Source of the DNA: Rhodobacteraceae bacterium HTCC2083
Lineage (GTDB): Bacteria; Pseudomonadota; Alphaproteobacteria; Rhodobacterales; Rhodobacteraceae
Reading direction: 5' to 3'
Assembly: GCA_000156115.1 (NCBI GenBank)
Contig: DS995276.1
Location: 2,652,129 to 2,716,128, forward strand
Length of the DNA stretch: 64,000 nt
Positions 47,587-56,498 of this stretch are shown one piece after another. The notes below the pieces were generated by a model. It was not told the origin of the DNA, made no database searches, and saw only the letters and a list, made by a program, of their open reading frames with translations. The position numbers were made by a program, and so were the translations under genes. Every line of letters starts with the position of its first letter. Position 1 is the first letter of the stretch.

Positions 47587-49077
47587 TTAGAAGCTTTGAT
47601 CGTCCGATCCTACCTGCCAGGATTTCGCCAAATTGCCAAAGCGCGTGAATTGGGCCTCGAAACTAAGTTCCACCGTGCCAATGGGGCCGTGACGTTGCTT
47701 GCCGATGATCACTTCTGCTTTGCCATGCAGGCGGGACATGTCGTCCTGCCACTGCGCCATTGCTTCAAGGTTGTCATCATCGGGCTTTTCACGTTCTTTG
47801 TAATACTCACCGCGATAGACGAACATTACGACATCCGCGTCCTGCTCAATCGAGCCTGATTCACGTAGGTCAGAGAGTTGCGGACGCTTGTCTTCGCGGT
47901 TTTCAACCTGACGCGAGAGCTGGGAGAGGGCAATCACGGGGATCTGCAATTCCTTTGCGATGGCTTTGAGGCCCATGGAAATCTCGCCAATCTCTTGGAC
48001 ACGGTTTTCCGACGTGCCGCGCACCAGTTGGAGGTAGTCGATGATCAACACATCCAAACCGTGTGTGCGCTTCAGGCGACGCGCGCGGGCAGAAAGCTGT
48101 GCAATCGGGATCGCGGCGGTGTCGTCTATGTAGAGCGGGCATGCCTCGAGCTCTTTCGCGGCTTCAACGAAACGGCGGAATTCAAACTCTTCCATGTCGC
48201 CTTGGCGGATCTTGTGGGATGAAATTTCAGACGCCTCGGATAAAATACGTCCGGCGAGCTGCTCGGCGCTCATCTCAAGCGAGAAGAAGCCGACGACGCC
48301 ACCATCCACAGCCCCTTCTGTGCCATCGGCGAGCTTACCCTGTCGGAAAGCTTTGGCGATGTTGAAGGCGATGTTGGTGGCGAGCGATGTCTTACCCATA
48401 GACGGGCGACCCGCGAGGATCAGAAGGTCGGATTTATGCAAACCGCCCAGCATTTTGTCCATATCGCTAAGGCCTGTGGAGACACCTGCCATGCCGCCCC
48501 CGCGCTCATAAGCGGCATTGGCCACGTTCACCGCATCGGTGATTGCGCGCAAGAAGGACTGAAACCCACTGTCAGAGCTGCCTTTTTCTGCGAGCTTATA
48601 CAGCTCTTGCTCCGCCTCAACGATTTGCTCTGCGGGCTCAGACGCGACATCGACGCGCGCGGCTTTCGAGGCGATATCACGCCCGAGGCCCATCAATTCG
48701 CGCCGGATCGCAAGATCATAGATGATCTGCGCATAATCGCGTGCGGCAAAAGCCGAAATCGCAGCGCCCGCGAGACGGGCAAGATATGCGGGGCCACCGA
48801 GTTCTTTCAGACCCTCATCATCTTCAAGAAACGCCTTGAGCGTGACGGGGGAAGCCAGATTGTTCTTCGCGATACGCGCGGCGGCGACTTCATAGATGCG
48901 CTGGTGCACGGGATCAAAGAAATGGCGCGGCTGGATGATCGACGCGACGCGGTCATAGATATCGTTGTTGGTCAGGATCGCGCCCAGCAATTGTTGTTCG
49001 GCCTCAATGGAATTGGGCATGGTTTCAGCGGTGGCAACATCCACCTGCGTTTGATTGATTGACGCGATTTCGTTCAT
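47587..49077 (-). CDS. dnaB: Replicative DNA helicase
   Basis: DnaB (496 aa) is the hexameric 5'-3' helicase of the replisome. The N-terminal domain begins near MPNSIEAEQQLLGAILTN. The RecA-type core has Walker A ILAGRPSMGKTSLATN, GFFSLEMSAEQLAGR and Walker B VLIIDYLQLV. No intein interrupts it. A 192-bp non-coding stretch separates it from pyrE and probably holds its promoter; I see no other clear element there. Confidence 0.97.
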   Translation of the reverse strand: MNEIASINQTQVDVATAETMPNSIEAEQQLLGAILTNNDIYDRVASIIQPRHFFDPVHQRIYEVAAARIAKNNLASPVTLKAFLEDDEGLKELGGPAYLARLAGAAISAFAARDYAQIIYDLAIRRELMGLGRDIASKAARVDVASEPAEQIVEAEQELYKLAEKGSSDSGFQSFLRAITDAVNVANAAYERGGGMAGVSTGLSDMDKMLGGLHKSDLLILAGRPSMGKTSLATNIAFNIAKAFRQGKLADGTEGAVDGGVVGFFSLEMSAEQLAGRILSEASEISSHKIRQGDMEEFEFRRFVEAAKELEACPLYIDDTAAIPIAQLSARARRLKRTHGLDVLIIDYLQLVRGTSENRVQEIGEISMGLKAIAKELQIPVIALSQLSRQVENREDKRPQLSDLRESGSIEQDADVVMFVYRGEYYKEREKPDDDNLEAMAQWQDDMSRLHGKAEVIIGKQRHGPIGTVELSFEAQFTRFGNLAKSWQVGSDDQSF

Positions 49078-49269
49078 GACAGACCCCTCACATTCCCCGA
49101 TGTGTTCTTACAAAACGGACGGGGGCAGGTGCAAATTGTATGTTTCTGTGGATAACCCGAAATCACGCGGAAAACCACAGTATGTTGTGGGTGCGCGCGG
49201 ATCGTCGCTTAGTCCTTGTGGTTAAAAAAGAACTAACGTGTTGAAGATCAGATTAATTTTCCGGATGCC

Positions 49270-49950
49270 TTAGGCCTTTTTGTGGGCGTCCTGCCATGCA
49301 CGCGGATTATTGAGGAACGCTTCGACGCCTGCCAAAGTCTCCGCATCAAACGCGCCTTGCGCTTTTGCTTCCGCCAGCACATCCCACCATGTACACAGGT
49401 GATGCAAGGTAACCCCGTGATCCCCGAGCGTTTTTTCGGTTTCAGGGAAAATGTCGTAGTAAAAGATCACAGCCGTATGCGCGCAACTCGCGCCGGATTC
49501 ACGAATCGCATCTACGAAATTGAGTTTGGAGCCCCCATCTGTCGTGAGATCCTCGACCAGTAGAACACGTTGGCCTTCGCTCATATCGCCTTCGATCCGA
49601 GCACCGCGTCCGTGCCCTTTCGGCTTTTTGCGCACATAGGTCATGGGCAGTGCCATCCGTTCGGCCACAAGGGCTGCGTAAGAAATACCCGCGGTTTCAC
49701 CGCCTGCGATATTATCGAACGCCTCAAAGCCTGCGTTGCGCATGACTGTGACGGTCATGAAGTCCATCAGCGTTGATCGGATGCGCGGATAAGAATTGGG
49801 TTTGCGGCAGTCAATGTAGGTCGGGCTTGGCAGGCCAGACGAGAGAACGAAGGGTGTTTCAGCGTTGAAATGCACCGCTTTGATTTCAAGCAGCATCCGC
49901 GCGGTGAGGCGGGCGATTTCGGATTGGTTGGGGAAGCTGGAAGGGATCAT
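49270..49950 (-). CDS. pyrE: Orotate phosphoribosyltransferase
   Basis: PyrE (226 aa) joins orotate to PRPP to form OMP in pyrimidine synthesis. The PRPP-binding motif [14 protein letters not shown] is intact, and the flexible catalytic loop [15 protein letters not shown] is present. It lies directly after pyrC on the same strand, forming a pyrimidine pair. Confidence 0.95.
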   Translation of the reverse strand: MIPSSFPNQSEIARLTARMLLEIKAVHFNAETPFVLSSGLPSPTYIDCRKPNSYPRIRSTLMDFMTVTVMRNAGFEAFDNIAGGETAGISYAALVAERMALPMTYVRKKPKGHGRGARIEGDMSEGQRVLLVEDLTTDGGSKLNFVDAIRESGASCAHTAVIFYYDIFPETEKTLGDHGVTLHHLCTWWDVLAEAKAQGAFDAETLAGVEAFLNNPRAWQDAHKKA

Positions 49951-50000
49951 AGCAGTGCTCTTATTTGTGGGTGCGGGGCGAGGGTTCAGCCCCTCACGCT

Positions 50001-50017
50001 CCCCGGGATATTTATGG
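50001..50017. repeat. CCCCGGGATATTTATGG intergenic motif
   Basis: Between pyrC and pyrE the sequence GGTTCAGCCCCTCACGCTCC runs into CCCCGGGATATTTATGG. From memory, CCCGGGATATTT-type strings recur between genes in Rhodobacteraceae. Only one copy is seen here and its function is unknown. Confidence 0.4.
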
Positions 50018-50028
50018 AAATAAAAAGA

Positions 50029-51066
50029 TCAAGGGGTGACAGACCACTCGAGCGCGAAACCCGGATCGAAGATCGTGACTTCACCGACACCTGTGATGAT
50101 TTTCTCAGGGTAGGTTGGCGGGGTTTTGGCGAGGGTGATGTGGTCTTTGTTCGGGGCAAGGCCGTAGTGGGCAGGGCCATTGAGGGAGGCGAAAGCTTCT
50201 AGCTTGTTGAGCGCGTTTTGCTGGTCGAACACATGGGCGAGGATCGACATGGTGTTAGTAGCGGTAAAGCAGCCCGCGCATCCGCATGCGTTTTCTTTCA
50301 GCACATCCGTATGAGGGGCTGAATCCGTGCCAAGGAAGAAGCGCGCCTCGCCAGAGGTGGCAGCATCAACCAGCGCTTCGCGGTGCAGTTCTCGTTTTGC
50401 CACGGGCAAGCAATAGTAGTGCGGTTTAATCCCGCCCACGAGCATGTGGTTGCGGTTGATGACCAAATGGTGCGTGGTGATCGTCGCGCCGAGGCTGTCG
50501 TCTTGGGCACGCGCGTAATCAACTGCGTCTTTGGTGGTGATATGTTCCATCGTGACCTTGAGGCCGGGCGTGGCGTGTCTGATGGGATCAAGAATCTTGT
50601 CGATGAAGACGGCTTCGCGATCGAAGATGTCAACCTCTGGATCGGTCACTTCGCCGTGCAGACACAGCGGCAAACCGATCTCAGCCATCACATCAAGAAC
50701 CGGCTGTACACGCGCGAAGTTGCGCACGCCACTGGCGGAATTTGTGGTTGCACCCGCGGGGTAGAGTTTGACCGCTTTGATCAAGCCGCTCGCGTGTGCA
50801 GCGCGCATATCCTCCGGGTCCGTATCCTCTGTCAGATAGAGGGTCATCAAAGGCTCGAACGTCATACCCTCGGGGAGTGCTGCGAGAATGCGCGCTCGGT
50901 AGGCAAGCGCGTCCGCGCTTGTTACCACAGGTGGCACGAGGTTGGGCATAATGATAGCACGCGCGAAATGACGTGCAGTTTCAGGCAAGACCGCGCGCAG
51001 CATATCGCCATCGCGCAAGTGAAGATGCCAATCGTCAGGACGGCGGAGTGTGAGGCTATTTGTCAT
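50029..51066 (-). CDS. pyrC: Dihydroorotase (class II type)
   Basis: PyrC (345 aa) closes carbamoyl-aspartate to dihydroorotate. The zinc-binding HxH is in [16 protein letters not shown] near the N terminus. Later metal and substrate motifs are [34 protein letters not shown] and GTDSAPHTD. The overall pattern matches E. coli-type PyrC. Start ATG 51066 ([13 protein letters not shown]) is preferred over the upstream codon at 51078. Confidence 0.96.
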   Translation of the reverse strand: MTNSLTLRRPDDWHLHLRDGDMLRAVLPETARHFARAIIMPNLVPPVVTSADALAYRARILAALPEGMTFEPLMTLYLTEDTDPEDMRAAHASGLIKAVKLYPAGATTNSASGVRNFARVQPVLDVMAEIGLPLCLHGEVTDPEVDIFDREAVFIDKILDPIRHATPGLKVTMEHITTKDAVDYARAQDDSLGATITTHHLVINRNHMLVGGIKPHYYCLPVAKRELHREALVDAATSGEARFFLGTDSAPHTDVLKENACGCAGCFTATNTMSILAHVFDQQNALNKLEAFASLNGPAHYGLAPNKDHITLAKTPPTYPEKIITGVGEVTIFDPGFALEWSVTP

Positions 51067-51162
51067 GCTGGTTCGCATACACCGAAGCTGCGTGAAGGGC
51101 TAGGGGTTTGCGTGTTGTCTTGCTTGGGGATAATGCTCTGTGCAGCAAATAGGAGTCGCGTC

Positions 51163-51429
51163 ATGATTTTCACCTTAATCGTCGGTTTTGTTGTCGGAGT
51201 GTTTTTCGCGCAAGCGAGCGGGTTTTTGAACGGCGTGCTAAAGCGCGCTGGAATCGATTTGGATGACGCACAATCAAATATTGTGACGTTTGCGCTGGTG
51301 CTTGCGGGGGCCGCGATTATTTTATCTCTGATCGGTGTACGCAATTATCCGGTCTTGCTGTGTATCGGTGCGGTCATTGGTGTCGCACGAAAGTCGCTTT
51401 TGGCACGGGTGTCCTCTCTGCGCTCATAA
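51163..51429 (+). CDS. Small membrane protein
   Basis: An 88-aa protein with a good ribosome site (AGGAG, 7 nt before ATG). It has three hydrophobic segments: FTLIVGFVVGVFFAQASGF, NIVTFALVLAGAAIILSLIGV and YPVLLCIGAVIGVA. No family is recognised. It is divergent from pyrC and overlaps the next frame. Function unknown. Confidence 0.65.
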   Translation: MIFTLIVGFVVGVFFAQASGFLNGVLKRAGIDLDDAQSNIVTFALVLAGAAIILSLIGVRNYPVLLCIGAVIGVARKSLLARVSSLRS

Positions 51430-51887
51430 TTAAGACGGCTGTCCTAAATCACATCTACGCACATTCACCCGAAGACGTTTGGCGGGTCGTCACTGATTTT
51501 GGCTGCTTGCAAGACGCTGTGCGCGGATTGCTCATGTTTGAAGGGCTGCCCGAAGGATCGCTCCAAGAACGTCAGGTCGTGGATGTGAAAGTGTCCATGT
51601 TCGGGGTTTTGCCCGCACAACCCTACCGCATGGAGTTCATCGCTTTTGATCCCAAAAATCTCACCTTCACCTCAAACGAGGTCGGCATGGGTATCAAACA
51701 CTGGCAACATCGCCTGTGTATCGTGCCGCGTGCCAACGGCGCTGAGTTGATTGATGAAATCGAAATTGAGGCAGGATGGCGTACTGGCATGGTCGCAGCT
51801 TGGGCGCGGTTTATGTATGCGCGCCGACACGGGCCGCGCGTGCGTATGCTTGCTGTTCAGTCGGCTTACGGTGTTTGGGGCGTTTGA
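51360..51887 (+). CDS. SRPBCC (START-like) family protein
   Basis: The conserved part begins at about 51429 with IIKTAVLNHIYAHSPEDVWRVVTDFGCL, the first strand and helix of polyketide cyclase/START-like SRPBCC proteins. It continues through MEFIAFDPKNLTFTSN and ELIDEIEIEAGW. These bind hydrophobic ligands. The start is unclear: the longest ORF begins at GTG 51360 inside the previous gene, and no ATG, GTG or TTG lies nearer the domain. The 3' end overlaps the convergent gene by 22 nt. Confidence 0.65.
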   Translation: MYRCGHWCRTKVAFGTGVLSALIIKTAVLNHIYAHSPEDVWRVVTDFGCLQDAVRGLLMFEGLPEGSLQERQVVDVKVSMFGVLPAQPYRMEFIAFDPKNLTFTSNEVGMGIKHWQHRLCIVPRANGAELIDEIEIEAGWRTGMVAAWARFMYARRHGPRVRMLAVQSAYGVWGV

Positions 51888-52813
51888 TCGGCGATGAATG
51901 CTGCGATTTTCTCGCTACGTTTTTTAAAGCGGGGCGCCAGCAGTTTCGTCGTAGCATGATCGCAGACGGCTTTGGCGAATCCCCATCGCTTCACATCTTC
52001 TAGATCCCCAAGGAGCGCGCGCAAGTAAGTGCGATCACGGCGGCGCAGGCGATGCAGACGATAGAATTCGGCAGGAACAGAGGTTTCTGAGCCGACTGCA
52101 ACGAGCAGGGGATAAAGAATTTCAAGGCGCATCATTTGCAAATCAAGCGCGACGCCAAAGTAGGGCATTCGCAATTTATCAACGTTCGCTCGCGTGAAAA
52201 GTGCCGTATGCATCGCGTCCAATTCAATGCGCGGGTCATATATGACCGTCGCACGTGCAGCAGCGTCTAGCATGTCGGGCGCATAGCCATAGCGATCACT
52301 AAAACTGACGCGGCGCATGCGACGAAAGCGATCATCCCATTCGCTGACCCGTGGATCAAGGCTGGCTTGCGGACTCAGCGCAAGGACATGTGCACCCGGC
52401 GCGGCAACAGAAAAGGCGCAAGCCGCGTAGCCACAAGATCCTGCGCCGTAAAAGATCACACGGTCAAAGTCTTCAAAAAAGCCATCATCGACCAGGCGGT
52501 CAAAATACCGAAAGACGGACGGGTCGCGGAACCAAGTTTTGCCGTCACTGAACAAGCTCAACAGAGACCAGTCGTGTTCACGTACCATTTCAAAGCCGAT
52601 GGGATGTGATTTGTTTTTCATCGATTGAACCGATTGTACAGTTTCAAACGTTACCAGCAGTGTTTTGCCAGCATCAATAAATGCCGCATTGTGCTTGGCA
52701 CTAAGGGGTTGGAAATATCCGACCTCATCCGCAAGCTCCTCAAGGGCACCAAGCCATGCCTGACCGGTCTGGCTCGGTAGTGATTCATTGAGCATTTGAT
52801 GCGTTTCTGGCAT
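51866..52813 (-). CDS. Conserved Rhodobacteraceae protein, alpha/beta-hydrolase-like, function unassigned
   Basis: A 315-aa protein. The segment DRVIFYGAGSCGYAACAFSVAAPGAHVLALSP resembles a nucleophile elbow (G-S-C-G in place of G-x-S-x-G) and a following strand. The C terminus is helical and basic. Homologues are often labelled phosphoadenosine phosphosulfate reductase, but none of that family's P-loop or cysteine motifs is present, so I do not adopt the label. ATG 52813 (MPETHQ) has GCAGGAG upstream and is preferred over 52864 or 52924. Confidence 0.7.
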   Translation of the reverse strand: MPETHQMLNESLPSQTGQAWLGALEELADEVGYFQPLSAKHNAAFIDAGKTLLVTFETVQSVQSMKNKSHPIGFEMVREHDWSLLSLFSDGKTWFRDPSVFRYFDRLVDDGFFEDFDRVIFYGAGSCGYAACAFSVAAPGAHVLALSPQASLDPRVSEWDDRFRRMRRVSFSDRYGYAPDMLDAAARATVIYDPRIELDAMHTALFTRANVDKLRMPYFGVALDLQMMRLEILYPLLVAVGSETSVPAEFYRLHRLRRRDRTYLRALLGDLEDVKRWGFAKAVCDHATTKLLAPRFKKRSEKIAAFIADQTPQTP

Positions 52814-53025
52814 TGGATCGGCTCCTGCACGATTCGTAAAGCCCGTCTTTTTCAGGCTATCCATGATGAATGTGGCACACAAATGGGGCAGCATTGGGAA
52901 AAGGGTGCGCCTAAGGTTTGTCAAATTGCGGCGATTTCAGCCTCGCTTTGCATTGCCACTGGGCGCGAATTGGCGCAAGTTTCGTGCTCACCGGATGGCA
53001 AGAAAACCAAATAGGATTGCGCCTA

Positions 53026-54003
53026 ATGAACGATGCCCGTTTTAATCAAATCCCCGAACAAGCGCTTGCTTGGCATCGTGCTGGGCTGGGTGCGGCTTTG
53101 GCAACTGTGATCGAAACTTGGGGCAGCGCACCGCGCCGTGTGGGCAGTCAATTGGCGATCAACGGGCGGGGCGAAATTGTCGGATCTGTCTCGGGTGGTT
53201 GTGTTGAAGGGGCGGTCATCGTTGAGGCGCAAGAAGCGATCAAAAAAGGCGATGTGCTTGAATTGGAGTTCGGGGTTTCGGACGATGATGCGTTTGCGGT
53301 GGGCTTGGCCTGCGGTGGCACGATCCGTATTTTGGTGGAGCCCATTGGCGCGGCCCTAAGTGAAGAAATTCTGGCCCAATTGGTAGCCGCGCGCGCGGCG
53401 CGAGAGCCCGTGGCCTATGTCGCAGACCTCGACAGCGGTGCGCGTGCTTTGCAACGCGACGGGTTCGACACGCGATTTGCGATGGATCGCTCGGGTTTTG
53501 AACGCGAAACACGGCAGTTCGTGGCCATCCAAAACCCGCCTTTGCGTTTAATTATCGTCGGGGCCGTGCATATCGCGCAAGCGCTGGTGCCGATGGCGCA
53601 AATGGCGGGGTACGATCCGTTGGTGATTGATCCACGCGAAAGCTTCGCAGCCCAAGCGCGGTTTCCTGATGTGGAAATCTCAAATGAGTGGCCAAGTGAT
53701 GCGGTGGAAGCCACTGGTCTTGATGCGCGCACCGCACTTGTTTTGTTGACCCATGATCCCAAGCTTGACGACCCTGTTTTGCACCATGCGCTGACTTCAG
53801 ACGTGGCCTATATAGGTGCGCTTGGATCCAAGCGTACGCAGGCCAAGCGGTTGGAACGCTTGCAGAACGCAGGGTTCACTTCAGAACAATGCGCGCTTAT
53901 TCATGGACCGATTGGCCTAGATATCGGCGCGAGCAGCCCGTCTGAAATCGCGATTTCGATCATTGCCGAGATGACGCAAGTGCTCCGCAAAGGCCTCGCA
54001 TGA
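53026..54003 (+). CDS. XdhC family protein
   Basis: A 325-aa protein with the N-terminal XdhC_CoxI domain (TVIETWGSAPRRVGSQLAI, SVSGGCVEGAVI) and a C-terminal Rossmann domain (IIVGAVHIAQALVPMAQMAG, YIGALGSKRTQAKRLERL). XdhC proteins bind molybdenum cofactor and help sulfurate and insert it into xanthine-dehydrogenase-type enzymes. It overlaps the next gene by 4 nt, a molybdopterin-binding protein. No molybdoenzyme gene lies in the window. Confidence 0.88.
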   Translation: MNDARFNQIPEQALAWHRAGLGAALATVIETWGSAPRRVGSQLAINGRGEIVGSVSGGCVEGAVIVEAQEAIKKGDVLELEFGVSDDDAFAVGLACGGTIRILVEPIGAALSEEILAQLVAARAAREPVAYVADLDSGARALQRDGFDTRFAMDRSGFERETRQFVAIQNPPLRLIIVGAVHIAQALVPMAQMAGYDPLVIDPRESFAAQARFPDVEISNEWPSDAVEATGLDARTALVLLTHDPKLDDPVLHHALTSDVAYIGALGSKRTQAKRLERLQNAGFTSEQCALIHGPIGLDIGASSPSEIAISIIAEMTQVLRKGLA

Positions 54004-54989
54004 TTTTTGCCGAGCGCCCAACAACAGACACGCAGGGCAGTATTTTGGCCCATTCTATAGAGCTGCCAAAGGGACTACTACGCAAGGGAGCGGTGGTGGC
54101 TGTGGAACACATCGACGCGTTGCTGAATGCGGGCATCGAACGGGTGACGGTCGCCACTTTGGAAGTGGGCGATGTCGAAGAAAACGACGCCGCGCGACGA
54201 CTTGGGGAGGCTCTTTTGGACGGGGCAAACGGGCTTCGCGCAACCGCCGCCGCGACAGGACGGGTGAACATTATGGCGGATCATGCGGGCGTGGCACTTT
54301 TGGATGTGGAGCAGCTCACGCAGATGAACGCCCTGAACCCGATGATCACTTTCGCGAGCGTGCCTGATCACCATCAAATGCATCAAGGCGGAATGTTGGG
54401 GACGGTGAAAATCATCTCTTATGCCGTGCCGGATATTGATTTGGAAGCGGCCTGCGCGCTGGCGAGCGGAGCGGTCAAGCTCGCCGCACCCACTTCGATG
54501 AGCGTGTCGCTGATCATCACACAAATCCGCGAAAATGCGGATGAGACGAAAGCAATCGCAGCCACCGAGGCCCGTTTGAACGCACTAGATGCGCTTTTGG
54601 TCGAAACGGTGACGTGCCCACATGGAATCGCACCGCTCACGAGAACGATCCAGAAGGCGCAGGGCGATCTCATTCTTATTTTGACTGGCTCTGCAACGTC
54701 GGACCCTGCTGATGTGGCGCCTGCCGCGCTTGTCAACGCGGGGGGGCATCTGATCCGCTTTGGAATGCCGGTTGATCCCGGAAACCTTTTGTTTATCGGT
54801 GATTTAGACGGGCGCAGTGTGATTGGCCTGCCGGGATGTGCGCGTTCGCCCGCATTGAACGGCGCTGATAAAGTATTGAGCCGTGTGCTTTGTGGCGTGC
54901 CTGTCAGCAGCGCAGATATTGCAGGTATGGGTGTCGGTGGGTTGTTGAAAGAAATACCGACGCGGCCACGCCCAAGGCGGGCCAAATAG
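54000..54989 (+). CDS. Molybdopterin-binding protein (MoCF-domain)
   Basis: A 329-aa protein. The N terminus (LAHSIELPKGLLRKGAVVAVEHIDALL) is typical of the MoaB/MoeA-like MoCF-biosynthesis family annotated as molybdopterin-binding. The second half shows the LILTGSATSDPADVAPAALVNAGG and FGMPVDPGNLLFIGDLDG segments, a MoCF-fold sugar/pterin site. Its overlap with xdhC supports a role in molybdenum cofactor delivery. The exact reaction is unknown. Confidence 0.8.
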   Translation: MIFAERPTTDTQGSILAHSIELPKGLLRKGAVVAVEHIDALLNAGIERVTVATLEVGDVEENDAARRLGEALLDGANGLRATAAATGRVNIMADHAGVALLDVEQLTQMNALNPMITFASVPDHHQMHQGGMLGTVKIISYAVPDIDLEAACALASGAVKLAAPTSMSVSLIITQIRENADETKAIAATEARLNALDALLVETVTCPHGIAPLTRTIQKAQGDLILILTGSATSDPADVAPAALVNAGGHLIRFGMPVDPGNLLFIGDLDGRSVIGLPGCARSPALNGADKVLSRVLCGVPVSSADIAGMGVGGLLKEIPTRPRPRRAK

Positions 54990-55071
54990 GATTCGCATAA
55001 GTTGGGTGTTTTGATGTGCTGCGCGGGACCCCACATCGACGAGAGTTTAGGCATCCCACAAAACCGATCTT

Positions 55072-55106
55072 TGAAAACAAAAAGTCCGGCACATTGGCCG
55101 GACTTT
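55072..55106 (-). terminator. Intrinsic terminator after infC
   Basis: A 10-bp perfect stem AAAGTCCGGC / GCCGGACTTT with a 6-nt loop. Read on the minus strand, it is followed by TTTTTGTTTT. It lies 24 bp beyond the infC stop and probably ends that transcript. Confidence 0.88.
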
Positions 55107-55129
55107 CAGGGTTTTAAAAAAGGCTCGGA

Positions 55130-55675
55130 TTATTTCGGTAATGGGCCGATCAACATTACCATCTGACGGCCTTCCATCTTTGGGAAGTTCTCGACACGGC
55201 CATGTTCTTTGGTGTCGGCAGCAACGCGCTCTAACAACTCGCGACCAAGGTTAAGGTGCGCCATCTCACGACCGCGGAAACGCAAAGTGACTTTCACTTT
55301 ATCTCCGTTTTCCAAGAACTTATAGACGTTGCGCATCTTCACTTCATAGTCATTCGTATCCGTGTTTGGACGGAACTTGACCTCTTTGATCTCGATGATC
55401 TTCTGCTTCTTACGCGCTTCGGCTTCACGCTTTTGCGTCTCGTATTTGAACTTACCAAAGTCCATAATTTTGCAGACGGGCGGATTGGCGTTGGGGGAAA
55501 TTTCCACCAGATCAAGACCAACTTCTTCGGCCATGATCAGGGCTTTTGCAGGGTGGATTACCCCAACGTTTTCACCTTCTGCGCCAATCAGGCGGATCTC
55601 AGGAGAGCGGATTTTATCGTTAACACGAGGTCCGGTGTCGCGCTGTGGTGGCGCATTGTGTGGTCTGCGGGCTAT
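55130..55675 (-). CDS. infC: Translation initiation factor IF-3, non-canonical AUA start
   Basis: IF-3 (181 aa) checks the start codon and keeps ribosomal subunits apart. Homologues begin [21 protein letters not shown], and here that peptide is encoded right after an ATA codon (55673-55675). AAGGA lies 8 nt upstream of it. No ATG, GTG or TTG exists in this frame between the upstream in-frame stop and ATA, and the first ATG (55532-55534) would remove most of the N-terminal domain. E. coli infC uses AUU for autoregulation, so a similar control is likely. The C-terminal domain ([35 protein letters not shown]) is normal. Confidence 0.9.
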   Translation of the reverse strand: MARRPHNAPPQRDTGPRVNDKIRSPEIRLIGAEGENVGVIHPAKALIMAEEVGLDLVEISPNANPPVCKIMDFGKFKYETQKREAEARKKQKIIEIKEVKFRPNTDTNDYEVKMRNVYKFLENGDKVKVTLRFRGREMAHLNLGRELLERVAADTKEHGRVENFPKMEGRQMVMLIGPLPK

Positions 55676-55775
55676 GGTATTTATCCTTAGATGGCTTTAA
55701 ATTCAAAGCCGTAGGGTAAAGGTTGCGTGCGCAGTCTTCAAGCGCCAAATCGCTGATCTTGGGTCGTTTGGGCAT
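55620..55775 (-). CDS. Upstream ORF (51 aa) overlapping the infC start
   Basis: ATG 55775 is preceded by AAGGGGAAAAC, a strong ribosome site. The ORF runs 51 codons ([20 protein letters not shown]...) and ends at TAA 55620-55622, about 55 nt inside infC in another frame. It covers the infC ribosome binding site and its AUA codon. It may be a translated leader coupling or restraining infC. No similarity is recognised. Confidence 0.4.
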   Translation of the reverse strand: MPKRPKISDLALEDCARNLYPTALNLKPSKDKYHSPQTTQCATTARHRTSC

Positions 55776-55874
55776 GTTTTCCCCTTGTGTTTAAACGCGC
55801 AAGCGCTCATTTCGCGATCGCAGCATTCAGGAACGTGTGCTGAATGCGAAAAGTTTATCTCAAGGGAAAGTTTC

Positions 55875-56390
55875 ATGAAGAATTTGATTTGGGTTGTCCT
55901 GGCAGCTGTCGTGTTGGGCGGCGGTTACATGGTTTACGCCAACAACGCAGCTGAGAAAGCCGCGATGGCGCAAGCTGAAGCAGACAAAGCCGCAGAAGTT
56001 GCCGCCGCTGCTGCTAAGGTAGAAGAAGAGGCGGCCGCCGCTGCTGCGAAGCTGGAAGAGGAAGCCGCTGTCGCTGCAAAAGCAGAAGCCGATGCCGTGG
56101 CAGCCGCCGCCGAAGAAGCTGCCGCCGCTGAAGCTGCGGAACCAGCAACCGCAGAAGCCGCAGAAGCAACAGAAACAGTAGCCGCTGCAACAGAAGAAGC
56201 TGCTGGCGGCATGGCTGATTTGCTGACACCAGAAGGCTTCAACTTGGACAAAGTCGGTGAGATGATAGATGGTTCCGAGCTTGGCGCTTTGAAGAAAACT
56301 GCGCTCAAAACAGCCCTGGACGGCGCAAAGGACAATCCTGAGCTCCTCAATGGTGTGCTTGAGCAAATCAAAACTGCGCTTGGCATGTAA
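55875..56390 (+). CDS. Ala/Glu-rich membrane-anchored protein
   Basis: A 171-aa protein with one N-terminal membrane helix (NLIWVVLAAVVLGGGYMVYA), a long Ala/Glu/Lys helix of about 90 residues (heptad-like AEADKAAEVAAAAAKVEEE), and a C-terminal globular part (GMADLLTPEGFNLDKVGEMIDGSELGALKKTALKTAL). The C-terminal part recurs in small Rhodobacteraceae proteins, as far as I recall. It is divergent from infC, has AAGGGA before the ATG, and is followed by a hairpin terminator. Confidence 0.7.
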   Translation: MKNLIWVVLAAVVLGGGYMVYANNAAEKAAMAQAEADKAAEVAAAAAKVEEEAAAAAAKLEEEAAVAAKAEADAVAAAAEEAAAAEAAEPATAEAAEATETVAAATEEAAGGMADLLTPEGFNLDKVGEMIDGSELGALKKTALKTALDGAKDNPELLNGVLEQIKTALGM

Positions 56391-56417
56391 GTCAAAGCCC
56401 TGCTTTGTTGAAACCCT

Positions 56418-56447
56418 AAAACTTCGCATTTGGGTGCGGGGTTTTTT
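56418..56447 (+). terminator. Probable intrinsic terminator after the Ala/Glu-rich gene
   Basis: AAAACTTCGCA and TGCGGGGTTTT pair over 11 bp with two G-U pairs around a 6-nt loop (TTTGGG), followed by a T run. It lies 28 bp after the stop. Confidence 0.65.
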
Positions 56448-56498
56448 CTTGCCAAATCGCGTCCGAACAAGCTCCATTGTAGGTGTAAAGGAGCTGAT

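Noticed and set aside
50383..51162. Long plus-strand ORF running through pyrC
   Set aside because: Only its last part (from ATG 51163) has a ribosome site and membrane-protein character. The rest is the antisense shadow of pyrC.
55130..55534. IF-3 starting at the internal ATG (134 aa)
   Set aside because: It would lack most of the N-terminal domain, while the missing conserved residues are encoded in frame just upstream after ATA.
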